Assembly: GCA_007121555.1 (NCBI GenBank)
Contig: SKKH01000025.1
Span: forward strand, 1 to 42,310
From: Gemmatimonadota bacterium
GTDB lineage: Bacteria; Gemmatimonadota; Gemmatimonadetes; Longimicrobiales; Gaopeijiaceae
Reading direction: 5' to 3'
DNA: 42,310 nt
Translations under genes and position numbers: made by a program
The notes under the pieces: model-generated
What the model saw: only the letters and a program-made list of their open reading frames with translations
What the model was told of the DNA's origin: nothing
The model's database searches: none
Shown here: in pieces, positions 23,693-32,238 of the stretch
How positions within the stretch are numbered: the first letter of the stretch is position 1
Layout of the letters: the number at the start of each line of letters is the position of its first letter

Positions 23693-25669
23693 ATGAGCGG
23701 ACGGGCCACCGACCGGATCCGGTTCTGGCTGGAGCGGTTCCTCCTCAGGGGACCCCAGTACCGACTCCTCTTCATAGCCGCGCTCATTGGACTGATGTCC
23801 ATCGGAGCCGGAGTCCTGGTCCTGCCCTCGGGCACCTTCGACAGCCCCGGAGAAGCCATCTGGTGGGCCTTTCTCCGGCTCAGCGATCCCGGCTACCTGG
23901 GCGACGACGAGGGTTTCTGGGTGCGAACGGTGTCCACCCTGCTCACCGTCTCGGGCTACGTGGTGTTCCTCGGCTCGCTGGTGGCCATCATGACCCAGTG
24001 GCTGAACGCCACCATGGCTCGGCTGGAAAGCGGCCTCACCCCGGTGACCCGGAACAATCACTTCGTCATCCTGGGGTGGACCAATCGGACGGTGGCCGTG
24101 CTCCGCGAGATCCTTCTTTCGGAGGCCCGAGTCCGGAGGTTCCTGCGCCACCGTGGGGCTCGCTCCCTCCACATCGTGGTGCTGTGCGATGAAGTCACCC
24201 CCGCCCTCCACCAGGATCTGAAGGAGCAGCTCGGTCCACTCTGGAACGAGCGCAGGATCACCCTTCGGACCGGATCCCCACTTCGCGTGGAGCACCTGGA
24301 GCGGGTCGATTTTCTCCACGCCGGGGTGATCCTGATCCCGGGAAACGATTTCATTCCCGACGGTGGGATGGCGCTGGACACGCGGACCGTCAAGACCCTT
24401 CTCTCCATCGACGGGGCTGCCCGGAGCGAAGGGGAGCCCCCGCCTCTGGTGGTGGCTGAGCTTCTGGATGCCCGAAAGCTGGCCCTGGCCAGACGGGCAT
24501 ATGGGGGGCCCCTCGAACTGGTGGCTTCGGACGCCGCCATCGCCCGACTCCTGGTCCAGACCGCCCGGCACCCCGGGCTCTCCTCGGTCTACAACGAACT
24601 CCTCTCACAGGAGAGCGAGGGCAACGAGCTCTATCTTCCGGATGGCGACGGCTTCGTGGGACAGCCGCTGGAGGCCCTGGGCGCCGCCTTTCCCCTGGGG
24701 GTGGTCCTTGGACTGGTCCGGCACGAAGGAACTCGCGTGCGCCCCTATCTGAACCCCCCAGCGGGGCTCAGGGTGGAGGCGGGAGATCGGATCGTCGTCA
24801 TGGCCCAGGAAGTAGAGTCCGTGCAGCCCGCTAACCAGGCTCCGCCCAGACTGAGGCCACGGGGTCTCCCCGGGACCCTTCGCGCCAAGGAGGGAAGCCG
24901 GCGGATTCTGGTTCTGGGCTGGAGCCACAAGGTTCCGGCCTTCCTCCGGGAGTTGTCCACCTACCGCCAGGAGAGCTTTCACGTGGATATCCTGGCCACG
25001 GTCCCTCCCGCTCGCCGGGAACTCCAGGACCGGGGTTACAACATGAACCCCGATCGGGTCATGGTGCGGCACCTCCACGGGGACTATACGGTCCAGGCCG
25101 AGCTGCTGGCACTGGAGCCCCTTGCCTACGACAACGTGATCCTCATGGGCAGCGACTGGCTCCGGTCGACCCAGGATGCCGACGCCCGCACGATCCTGGG
25201 CGCCCTGCTACTGAACGAGCTGGCCCCCAAGCGGGAGCACCGGGCCTCGCTGCTGGTGGAGCTCCTGGATCCTGAGAACGCGGCCCTCCTGGAGGGAGGG
25301 GTGGCCGAGGTCCTGACCACGCCCATCCTGATGAGTCACATTCTGGCCCAGGTGGCTCTCCGACCCGAACTCCGATCGGTCTTCGAGGATCTCTTCGCCG
25401 CAGGCGGGACGGAGGTGGTGTTCCGGGACCCCCTGGAACACGGTCTCGAAGGCAGCCTCAGCTTCGATGACCTCGCAGAAGCCGCGTTCGCCCGGGGAGA
25501 GACCGCCCTCGGCGTGATCGACAGCACGAGCCCCGGAGACCTCTCCGGCTCGGAGCTCTTCCTGAATCCGGATCGAGATCGCAGGTGGGACTGCAGCCGG
25601 ATCCAGATCGTGGTGCTGGCCACCTACGCAAAGGAGGCGCGTGCGGCACCGGCCGCACCCGCCTCCTGA
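23693..25669 (+). CDS. CASTOR/POLLUX-type ion channel with two RCK-like domains
   Basis: A 658-residue membrane protein. It has an N-terminal membrane helix at 23-46, a pore-like segment AIWWAFLRLSDPGYLG (55-70) and a second helix at 77-102, the two-helix pore layout of this group. Two Rossmann-type regulatory domains follow, beginning NHFVILGWTNRT (about 122) and RILVLGWSHKVP (about 403). This layout matches the CASTOR/POLLUX/SYM8-like family, which in plants forms nuclear-envelope cation channels and in bacteria is largely uncharacterised. AAGGAG lies three bases before the ATG at 23693. It follows a secreted protein gene and converges with a TonB receptor. A role in potassium or calcium handling is inferred only. 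Confidence 0.85.
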   Translation: MSGRATDRIRFWLERFLLRGPQYRLLFIAALIGLMSIGAGVLVLPSGTFDSPGEAIWWAFLRLSDPGYLGDDEGFWVRTVSTLLTVSGYVVFLGSLVAIMTQWLNATMARLESGLTPVTRNNHFVILGWTNRTVAVLREILLSEARVRRFLRHRGARSLHIVVLCDEVTPALHQDLKEQLGPLWNERRITLRTGSPLRVEHLERVDFLHAGVILIPGNDFIPDGGMALDTRTVKTLLSIDGAARSEGEPPPLVVAELLDARKLALARRAYGGPLELVASDAAIARLLVQTARHPGLSSVYNELLSQESEGNELYLPDGDGFVGQPLEALGAAFPLGVVLGLVRHEGTRVRPYLNPPAGLRVEAGDRIVVMAQEVESVQPANQAPPRLRPRGLPGTLRAKEGSRRILVLGWSHKVPAFLRELSTYRQESFHVDILATVPPARRELQDRGYNMNPDRVMVRHLHGDYTVQAELLALEPLAYDNVILMGSDWLRSTQDADARTILGALLLNELAPKREHRASLLVELLDPENAALLEGGVAEVLTTPILMSHILAQVALRPELRSVFEDLFAAGGTEVVFRDPLEHGLEGSLSFDDLAEAAFARGETALGVIDSTSPGDLSGSELFLNPDRDRRWDCSRIQIVVLATYAKEARAAPAAPAS

Positions 25670-25717
25670 GTGGTCCATCGGGGCCGCGTGAGTAACCCGA
25701 TGTGGGAACCCTCTACC

Positions 25718-25738
25718 CCTGCAGCGACCTTCTACAGG
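25718..25738. terminator. Hairpin spanning the TonB-receptor stop codon
   Basis: CCTGCAG at 25718-25724 pairs with CTACAGG at 25732-25738 with one mismatch and a seven-base loop. The right arm includes the receptor's TAG, and the hairpin lies 48 bases past the convergent ion-channel stop, so it may serve both strands. Confidence 0.35.
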
Positions 25739-28578
25739 CTCATCCGCACCCCCAGGATCCCCCACGCGTGGTTGTAGGAGGACCGGAAGTGGAAGTCCGG
25801 CGTGCCATCGTACCACGTCTGGGGCTCGTTGGTGAGGTTCTTGACCTCGAGGAAGAGGCTGGCGTTGTCCCGCACCTCCATGGAGGCCGACAGATCGAAC
25901 TGGGTCTGGGCCTCGAGGAAGCGGTCCATGGAGGGGAAGAGGTGGCTCCTGTGGTCGCTTACCTGCTCCTGGCTCACCGCCCAGAGGTACTCGCTCCGGT
26001 GGTTCGCCGTGATCATCCCCATGAAGGGTCCTCGTTCCCAGGACAGGGCGGCGTTCAGCACGTGGGGCACCTGGCGGGGAAGCGGCACCTCGCGGGTCAC
26101 CTCCCGGAGCTCGGCGTTGGAATGGGTATAGGTATAGTTTGCGTAGAGACCCAGTCCGCTGAGGGCGCCGGGCAGGAAGGTGAGACGCTGCTGCCACGCG
26201 ACCTCGATCCCGTACAGGTCGGCGCTGGCCCCGTTCCGGGGCTGCCGCACCTCGTAGCCGTCCAGCTCCCCTCCCTGGATCCGGTCCACCGAGCCGAAGA
26301 AAAAGTCGCTGAGCTGCTTGTAGAACACTCCCCCTGAGAGGAGCCCGAGAGGCTCGAAGTAGTGCTCCATCAGGAGGTCCACGTTCATCACGAGGGACGG
26401 CTCCAGGTCCGGGTTGCCCCGGGTCACGCGCTGGGCGTCGTGGTCGATGAACTCGGTCGGGGCCAGATCGGTGAAGTTGGGTCGGGCCAGGGCGTTGGTC
26501 CATGCCAGCCGGAAGTTGGTCTGGTCACCCAACCGGTGCCGTAGATGCGCCATGGGGAAGACGTTCAAATAGTCGTTGCCCTCGTCGATGGGGAGGGTCT
26601 CGACCCAGGAGCCACTCTCGTCGAAGATCGTCTGGTTCCCCACGTAGCGCGTGGAAGTCCGCTCGGTCCGGACACCCCCGGTGAGGGTCCAGTCGCCCCA
26701 GTCCAGCGTCGTCATCACATACCCGGCCGCCACCGACTCGGAAGCCTCGTAGTTCTGGGAGTCGGAGATCTCGCGCGTGCGGTCGATGTCCTCTTCCAGC
26801 ATGTCCGCGATCTTCCTCGCGAAGGGCCCGCCCCGATCCCAGTCGACCGTGTGTCCGATCCGGTAGCGGCCCAGGATCTCACGGTGCTCGGAGCCCGACG
26901 CGATGCCGGACATCCTCATCCCGTGTCCGCTCGGGGGGAAGGAACGACGGACCCAGTAGTCCCGATCCTTCTCCTTCTGGAAGTACCGTCCGCCGAACCT
27001 CAGGCTGCCCTGGGCTCCGGCCCACCGGTACGGAAGCCCGAAGTTGACCCGGGTGTTGATGTCTCGGTCCCGGACGTGGTCCGTCCGGTTCTCGTGGCGG
27101 AGGAAGGGGATCTGGGCTGGGTCGAAGAATCCGCCCGGGTTGTCGTTCAGAGCCCCCCACTCGGCCCGCCGCGTGTTCGAGATGTCGTACTCGAGGTCGA
27201 CCCCTCCCACCCGATGGTTCAGGTATTCCTGGTAGGGCTGATCATGGTTCCCCAGTCCGTACGAGGCGCTGAAGTCCACGTCGAACGGTCCAGCCACCGT
27301 TTCGAATCCAGCTCCGACGGTGGAGAGGATCTGCGTGATCCGGTTTCGACGCCCGATCGTCTCCAGGCGTCCTCCCTCGACGAGCCCGCGGCCCATGTGG
27401 TCCCCGCTCTCGGGACGCACCCGGAACTGGTGTCGGATCCCGTGCTTGTCGAAGTGGTTGAAGAGACCGCGCACGTAGAGCGAGGTCTCGTCGCTGAGGT
27501 TGTAGTCGACCCGGCCGCTCAGCGCCGTCCGGTCCCGATGAGTCTCGTACGCCCCGAGCCGGAGCTGGTCGAGCACGTCCTCCTCCCCACTTCCGAAGTC
27601 CTCGGTGCCCCAGAAGTGACGGATGTCATCCATCATCATGTTGTTGCGTCGGAAGCTGCCCCGCAGGAGCACCCCCAGTTCCCCGAACCGGTTGCCGTAG
27701 ATCACGCTGGCCTGGGCGTTCGGACCCACGGCGTGGTGGTGCTGTCCGCCCCCTGCCGAGACGTTGAGAAAGCGGTTGTCTCCCAGCGGTGACCGGGTCA
27801 CAAGGTTCACCGTGCCCCCCACCGCGTCGGCGTCCATGTCGGGAGTGATGGCCTTGGAGAGCTCCATGGAAGAGAGCATCTCGGCCGGCAGCCCCATCAG
27901 CGAGGTCTCCCGGTCTGCAAGTCCGGTGGTGGGAAGGCGCTCCCCATCCAGCGTCACCGTGCTCATCCCCGGCGACATCCCCCGCACGAAGATGCTCTGG
28001 GGCTCCCCCCGATGATCGAAGCTGGCCACCCCGGGAAGGCGCCGAATCGCCTCTGCCGCCTGGGGATCGGGGAACCGCTCGATCTGCTCCGACGAGATGA
28101 TGTTTTGAATCGAGGCCGCGGTCCGCTGTCGGTTCAGGGCGTCCGCCTGGCTTCCCCAGCGATCCGCTTCGACCAGGACGCCCTCTACATCCATGGGGCG
28201 GATATCCATGGAGACGTCCACCCGGACCACCTCGCCGGCCTGCACCGATATCTCTCGGCTGGCCGGGGAGTAGCCCATGTAGTCGACCACGAGCCGGTGG
28301 ATCCCCGCCGGCACGCTCCTCAGGGTGAAGGAACCCCTGGAGTTCGTGAGGGCCCTCACGCCCGTACCCTCCACCTCGACCCGGGCACCCGCCAGGGGAC
28401 GGTTGTCGTCTGCGGCCCGGACCTGACCCCGAAGATCCGCGCCCGGATCAGAAGCGGTCCCGTCCTGAGCCGCCAGGGGAACGGCGACCACCAGAGCCAG
28501 CATCCACACCGAAAAGGCGTAGAACCATCGACGAACCGTAGAACGACCGTTGCACATCCCGAACTGAAGACCACTCAT
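25732..28578 (-). CDS. TonB-dependent outer-membrane receptor with carboxypeptidase-regulatory-like domain
   Basis: A 948-residue outer-membrane importer driven by TonB. Order: signal peptide (hydrophobic core 22-37, cleavage near PLAAQD), a CarboxypepD_reg-like beta domain (about 48-125; RPLAGARVEVEGTG), the plug (about 145-275; IERFPDPQAAEAIRRLPGV and DAVGGTVNLVTRSP) and a 22-strand barrel to the end. The last residue is Leu, not the usual aromatic. The frame extends 13 codons further, but ATG 28578 has GGAGGTG about five bases upstream and a clean signal. It lies 150 bases downstream of modC on the same strand, behind hairpins, so it may be a separate unit; molybdate- or metallophore-related uptake is only a guess. 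Confidence 0.93.
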   Translation of the reverse strand: MSGLQFGMCNGRSTVRRWFYAFSVWMLALVVAVPLAAQDGTASDPGADLRGQVRAADDNRPLAGARVEVEGTGVRALTNSRGSFTLRSVPAGIHRLVVDYMGYSPASREISVQAGEVVRVDVSMDIRPMDVEGVLVEADRWGSQADALNRQRTAASIQNIISSEQIERFPDPQAAEAIRRLPGVASFDHRGEPQSIFVRGMSPGMSTVTLDGERLPTTGLADRETSLMGLPAEMLSSMELSKAITPDMDADAVGGTVNLVTRSPLGDNRFLNVSAGGGQHHHAVGPNAQASVIYGNRFGELGVLLRGSFRRNNMMMDDIRHFWGTEDFGSGEEDVLDQLRLGAYETHRDRTALSGRVDYNLSDETSLYVRGLFNHFDKHGIRHQFRVRPESGDHMGRGLVEGGRLETIGRRNRITQILSTVGAGFETVAGPFDVDFSASYGLGNHDQPYQEYLNHRVGGVDLEYDISNTRRAEWGALNDNPGGFFDPAQIPFLRHENRTDHVRDRDINTRVNFGLPYRWAGAQGSLRFGGRYFQKEKDRDYWVRRSFPPSGHGMRMSGIASGSEHREILGRYRIGHTVDWDRGGPFARKIADMLEEDIDRTREISDSQNYEASESVAAGYVMTTLDWGDWTLTGGVRTERTSTRYVGNQTIFDESGSWVETLPIDEGNDYLNVFPMAHLRHRLGDQTNFRLAWTNALARPNFTDLAPTEFIDHDAQRVTRGNPDLEPSLVMNVDLLMEHYFEPLGLLSGGVFYKQLSDFFFGSVDRIQGGELDGYEVRQPRNGASADLYGIEVAWQQRLTFLPGALSGLGLYANYTYTHSNAELREVTREVPLPRQVPHVLNAALSWERGPFMGMITANHRSEYLWAVSQEQVSDHRSHLFPSMDRFLEAQTQFDLSASMEVRDNASLFLEVKNLTNEPQTWYDGTPDFHFRSSYNHAWGILGVRMSL

Positions 28579-28648
28579 GGACCCACCTCCCAGCTGCCCG
28601 TCACTTCGCTCGCGCAACCGCGCGGGTTGGAAACGGATTTCACAGTCT

Positions 28649-28665
28649 CCCCGAGCTCTTCGGGG
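28649..28665. promoter_or_regulatory. GC-rich stem-loop upstream of the TonB receptor
   Basis: CCCCGA at 28649-28654 pairs with TCGGGG at 28660-28665 around five bases. It lies about 70 bases before the receptor start, between modC and the receptor gene, so it may be a leader element or part of a terminator region. Confidence 0.3.
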
Positions 28666-28706
28666 TTCACCTGGGAGTAGGATAGGGTGGGTTCTCTACG
28701 GCCTCG

Positions 28707-28726
28707 GGTCTGTTCTGCTACAGACC
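28707..28726. terminator. Hairpin just after modC
   Basis: GGTCTGT at 28707-28713 and ACAGACC at 28720-28726 form a perfect seven-pair stem with loop TCTGCT. It starts two bases after the modC stop on the minus strand, a fitting place for the end of the regulator-modABC operon. No T-run. Confidence 0.5.
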
Positions 28727-28728
28727 TG

Positions 28729-29625
28729 TCACAGTTCCTCGGCGTCCAGGAGGGCCGCAGCCTCGGGGGTGCCGGGATCGGCCAGAAGGTGAGCGGTGGG
28801 ACCCGAGGCGACCACCCGACCCCGGTCCAGGAGGATCAGGGTCCGGGAGAGGGCCCGGACGTCGGCGAGGGAGTGGGTGACGAGGATCATGGGGATCCCC
28901 GTGAGCCGGCTCAGGCGCAGCAGTTCGGATCGCAGCTCGCGCCGGACCCGGAAGTCGAGAGCGGCGAAGGGTTCGTCCAGGAGGAGCAGGGAGGGACCCG
29001 GAGCCAGGGCCCGGGCCAGCGCCACCCTTTGCGCCTCCCCCCCCGAGAGACTCCGGGGACGCCGTTCCTCGTAACCCGGCAGCCTCACCAGCTCCAGGAG
29101 CTCGTCGACCCGGTGGGCCCGCTCGTCCCGGCGAAGCCCGGACATCCCGTACCCCACGTTGCCGGCCACCGAAAGGTGCGGGAAGAGGGCCGCCTCCTGG
29201 AACACCAGGCCGATGCGTCGCTCCCTGGGAGGCAGGTGGATCCCGGTGGCGGAGTCGAAGAGGACCCGTCCACCCAGACGGATCCTTCCCGACCTGGCAC
29301 GGGCCAGTCCAGCCAGGTGGCGCAGTGTGAGGGTCTTGCCGGCTCCCGAAGGACCGAAGAGGGCGGTGACCCCCGCGTTCGACGAGGTGGAGCCCTCCGT
29401 GGGGTCACTCGAGGCTTCCGCGGGAACGGTCGAATCCTTCCCGAGAGCGGTCGAACCCTCTCTCGACGGCCGCGGGTCCTGAGTGGGGCTCGCCGTCGGC
29501 GCCACCTTGAACGCCACCTCAAGCCGGAAATCCCCCACTCGATCGTCGAGCCGCACGTCGAGCCCGGGTGGAGATGGATCCGAACTGCCGTGCGTCGCCG
29601 TCTCAGCCGCCGCGTCCCCTACCAT
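28729..29625 (-). CDS. modC: Molybdate ABC transporter ATP-binding protein
   Basis: A 298-residue ABC ATPase that powers molybdate (or tungstate) import. Walker A GPSGAGKT is at 91-98, followed by the Q-loop LVFQEAALFPH, signature LSGGEAQR, Walker B LLLLDEPFAALD and the switch VTHSLAD. Two oddities: about 45 extra Ser/Thr/Pro/Glu-rich residues (about 41-85) sit between the first strands (FRLEVAFK) and VTALFGPSG, where ModC proteins normally have a short turn; and the C-terminal molybdate-binding MOP/TOBE domain of long ModC forms is missing. ATG 29625 overlaps the modB stop by seven bases. Last gene of the regulator-modABC run. Confidence 0.9.
   Translation of the reverse strand: MVGDAAAETATHGSSDPSPPGLDVRLDDRVGDFRLEVAFKVAPTASPTQDPRPSREGSTALGKDSTVPAEASSDPTEGSTSSNAGVTALFGPSGAGKTLTLRHLAGLARARSGRIRLGGRVLFDSATGIHLPPRERRIGLVFQEAALFPHLSVAGNVGYGMSGLRRDERAHRVDELLELVRLPGYEERRPRSLSGGEAQRVALARALAPGPSLLLLDEPFAALDFRVRRELRSELLRLSRLTGIPMILVTHSLADVRALSRTLILLDRGRVVASGPTAHLLADPGTPEAAALLDAEEL
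29415..29457. repeat. Imperfect tandem repeat inside modC
   Basis: Two adjacent units of 22 and 21 bases (29415-29436 and 29437-29457) share CTTCC at one end and CGGTCGAA towards the other, matching at most positions. They encode part of the extra linker before Walker A and suggest growth of that linker by local duplication. Confidence 0.5.
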
Positions 29626-30287
29626 CCCCGCCCCCGGCCCAGGCGTGTGAGGAGCAGCAGGGCCCCGGCGGTGGTGAGGGTCAGAAGGAGGGCCAGGAGG
29701 TGGGCGTCATTCATCCTCCCCGCCTGCACCGCATCGTAGATGGCCACGCTCCCCGTCCGGGTCCGGCCCGGGATGCTTCCCGCCACCATGACGGTGGCGC
29801 CGAACTCCCCCACCGCCCGGGCGAAGGCCAGCGCGATCCCCGCCAGGATCGCCCGCCACGCCAGGGGAAGGGTCACGGTGACGGCGATGGCCCACTCGCT
29901 ACGTCCAAGCGTCCGGGCCGCCTCCTCGTAGGTCGGATCCACCTGCTCGAATCCGGCCTGGGCCGCCCGGATGAGGAAGGGAATCGAAGCCACGAAGGCG
30001 GCGATGACCGCGGCGGTGGGGGTGAAGACCAGACGTCCGAACCCAAGGGCTTCGCTCACCTGTCCCAGGGGGCCGCTTCGTCCGATCAGGAGCAGGAGAT
30101 AGTATCCCAGGACCGTGGGGGGGAGGACCATGGGAAGGAGGACGACCACGGTCCAGAAGTCCGTACCCGCAAGCCGTCGCCGAGCCAGGAGCCACGCCAG
30201 GGGCAACCCCACCAGGAGGCTGAGGAGGGTGGCCACCGAAGCCACTTGGAAGGAGAGGGCCAGAGGGTGGAGTTCCACGGCGGTCAC
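29619..30287 (-). CDS. modB: Molybdate ABC transporter permease
   Basis: A 222-residue inner-membrane permease with five to six helices. The EAA loop, EEAARTLGRSEWAIAVTVTL, that docks onto ModC is clear, as are PMVLPPTVLGYYLLLL and AVGEFGATVMVAGSIPGRT, both characteristic of ModB. The frame is open far upstream but the real start is GTG 30287, overlapping the TGA of modA as GTGA; the length then matches the family (about 220-230). The stop overlaps the modC start. With modA and modC it forms a complete importer. Molybdate and tungstate cannot be separated from the sequence. Confidence 0.92.
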   Translation of the reverse strand: MTAVELHPLALSFQVASVATLLSLLVGLPLAWLLARRRLAGTDFWTVVVLLPMVLPPTVLGYYLLLLIGRSGPLGQVSEALGFGRLVFTPTAAVIAAFVASIPFLIRAAQAGFEQVDPTYEEAARTLGRSEWAIAVTVTLPLAWRAILAGIALAFARAVGEFGATVMVAGSIPGRTRTGSVAIYDAVQAGRMNDAHLLALLLTLTTAGALLLLTRLGRGRGW

Positions 30288-31129
30288 CGGACGGCCCTCC
30301 CCATCTCGGGGGGATCGAAGCCGAACCGGGCCAGGATGCCCTGCCCCTCCTCCGACATGACGAACTCGAGAAAGGCCAGCGCCTCCTGCCGCCGCGGGCT
30401 GTCCATCAGGATCCCGGCGACCTGGACCAGGGGAAGATGGGCTTCCCGCGGTACGGCCACGAAGGGCGCGGACCCCTCTGCCACCCCCTCCACCAGGGAG
30501 AGGGCCACGATCCCGGCCGCGGCGTTCCCGGTCCGCACGAGCTGATACGCCTGGGCGATGTTCTCGCCGAACACCACCCGTTCCCGGATCGTGTTCCACT
30601 GGCCCTGAGACACGAGCGCCTGGCGGGCCACCCGTCCATAGGGGGCGTGCTCCGGGTTGGCCAGGGCCACGGGGTCCCACCGGGGGTCTCCCAGGTCGCC
30701 CAGGGTGGCAGGGGGGTTGTTGCCCGGAGGTGACACCAGGGCCAACCGGCCGAGCGCATAGACCGTTCGGGAGCCCGGCTCCACACTCCCGGCCGCGATC
30801 AGGACATCGATGAACTCCTCGTCGGCGGCGAAGAACAGATCACCGGGGGCCCCGTGACGGAGCTGGGTGGCCAGATTCCCCGTGGACCCGAGCACGACAT
30901 CGACGGAGATCCCCATCCGCTCCTCCCAGATCGGTACGAGCTCGCCGAGGGCGAACTGCAGATCGGAGGCGGCCAGGATCAGGAGAGGGTCCTCCTCCCC
31001 CTCTTCTCCACACCCCCAGGACCCGAGAAGGAGGAAGAGGCCGAGAATTGGGAAAGCGGCGCTCCGCAGCGCCCTTTGGGCCCGGACTGCCCGGACCGGA
31101 CCGGGGTGGGACGGGACCCTGGCCCTCAA
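30284..31129 (-). CDS. modA: Molybdate-binding protein of ABC transporter, probable lipoprotein
   Basis: A 281-residue binding protein with ModA motifs: ILAASDLQFALGELVPIWEE at the start of the mature domain, GSTGNLATQLRHGAPGDLFFAAD, and ENIAQAYQLVRTGNAAAGIVALS near the hinge. The signal segment ends LLLGSWGC, a possible but imperfect lipobox (Cys40); most Gram-negative ModA proteins are soluble, so tethering would be unusual. The start is TTG 31129, overlapping the upstream regulator's TGA as TTGA and preceded by GGGAGAG. Captures the oxyanion in the periplasm for ModBC. Family assignment is strong. Confidence 0.9.
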   Translation of the reverse strand: MRARVPSHPGPVRAVRAQRALRSAAFPILGLFLLLGSWGCGEEGEEDPLLILAASDLQFALGELVPIWEERMGISVDVVLGSTGNLATQLRHGAPGDLFFAADEEFIDVLIAAGSVEPGSRTVYALGRLALVSPPGNNPPATLGDLGDPRWDPVALANPEHAPYGRVARQALVSQGQWNTIRERVVFGENIAQAYQLVRTGNAAAGIVALSLVEGVAEGSAPFVAVPREAHLPLVQVAGILMDSPRRQEALAFLEFVMSEEGQGILARFGFDPPEMGRAVR

Positions 31130-32238
31130 CGCAGCTCTCCCATCCGGGTGACGTCGTAGCCACCCAGGGCCCCCACCTGGCGGCGCAGAAGGGGCCGCCT
31201 GAGGGTCGAGAGGAGGAGCTCCATTGCCGGGAGATCCAGGAGATCATCGGGGACGACCAGGTCGTAGGGCTCCCAGGCCAGGGTCACTGCGTCCAGTCCC
31301 CGGGAGTTGCAGATGGAGCGGATCGCCACACCGGCGTCTGCCGCCCCCGCCGCGATGGCCTCGCCCACCGCCTGATGGCCCCGCGCCGCGGTCTCCAGGA
31401 ATCCAGGCACCTGCTCCAGGGGCACGCCCAGCTCCTGGAGCCGCATCTCCAGCAGGATCCGGGCGCCGGCCCCCTCCTCCCGGTTGAGGAACCTGAGTCC
31501 GGGACGCACCAGATCCTCGAGCCCCGAGACGCGCAGGGGATTCCCGGGAGCCAGGGCCAGGCACTGCTCCCAGGTGGCGAAGCGGATCCGGGTGGTCGGA
31601 CGGGGCACCAGCCGGCGAACCCAGGAATCGTTGTACTCTCCACCCTCGGGATCGGGAAGGTGCACCCCGGCCAGATGGACCCTTCCGGATGCCAGGGCCT
31701 CCAGGGCGCTGCGACTTCCCATGGGCACCCAGAGGAGCTCCACTCCATGCTCCTGACGGAGGAGTTCCCGGACGAGTCCCATGGCCGGGTCGCACCCGGC
31801 CACCACCAGGTCCACCCGCTCCGGACGTGCCGGGAAGGGGTGCACCCGGACGGTCCCGTCGCTCGCCACCGACCCCACCACTCCGTCGGCCAGGATCTGG
31901 GCCGGGGCCCCGGCGGCCTCCAGGGACACCGCGACCCTTCGTCCTCCCACTCGCGCCATGCGAACCCGATCTCCGTCCCGGGGCATCTGACCCACGGCCA
32001 TGGCCGAGATCCCCGTGGGCTCCCGATCGGAGAGTTCGAAGATCTCTTCCACCTCGAGCCCAAGGGCACGAGCCAGTCGGAGGGCCACCTCGGTGGAGGG
32101 CACGGAGCGGCCCGCCTCGATGGCGGCGTAACTCTGCCGAGTGATCTCCGCCAGGCCTCCCAGTTGGGCCTGGGACCACCCCCGGCTCGTGCGGTGGTGC
32201 CGGAGATGGGTGCGGAGGGGGGAGGCGTCGGCGGACAT
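31126..32238 (-). CDS. HTH regulator fused to a molybdate-binding-protein-like domain
   Basis: A 370-residue one-component regulator. Residues 9-70 are an XRE/Cro-type helix-turn-helix (SRGWSQAQLGGLAEITRQSYAAIE; residues about 19-41). From about 100 to the end is a periplasmic-binding-protein-like domain, with VAGCDPAMGLVRELL, LASGRVHLAGVHLPD and FLNREEGAGARILLEMRL, as in the HTH plus COG1910-type fusions linked to molybdate genes. It lacks a signal peptide and should sense a ligand in the cytoplasm, probably molybdate. It heads the mod operon and its TGA overlaps the modA TTG, so it likely controls its own operon. The ATG at 32238 directly follows a good promoter with no room for a leader. 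Confidence 0.9.
   Translation of the reverse strand: MSADASPLRTHLRHHRTSRGWSQAQLGGLAEITRQSYAAIEAGRSVPSTEVALRLARALGLEVEEIFELSDREPTGISAMAVGQMPRDGDRVRMARVGGRRVAVSLEAAGAPAQILADGVVGSVASDGTVRVHPFPARPERVDLVVAGCDPAMGLVRELLRQEHGVELLWVPMGSRSALEALASGRVHLAGVHLPDPEGGEYNDSWVRRLVPRPTTRIRFATWEQCLALAPGNPLRVSGLEDLVRPGLRFLNREEGAGARILLEMRLQELGVPLEQVPGFLETAARGHQAVGEAIAAGAADAGVAIRSICNSRGLDAVTLAWEPYDLVVPDDLLDLPAMELLLSTLRRPLLRRQVGALGGYDVTRMGELR

Noticed and set aside
25208-26503. 431-codon minus-strand frame overlapping the ion-channel and TonB-receptor ends
   Set aside because: Arg/Gly-rich translation without motifs; both strands here are already explained by well-supported genes.
30288-30680. N-terminal extension of modB
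   Set aside because: It overlaps modA in another frame, is Gly/Arg/Pro-rich, and the GTG at 30287 gives the normal ModB length and a GTGA overlap.
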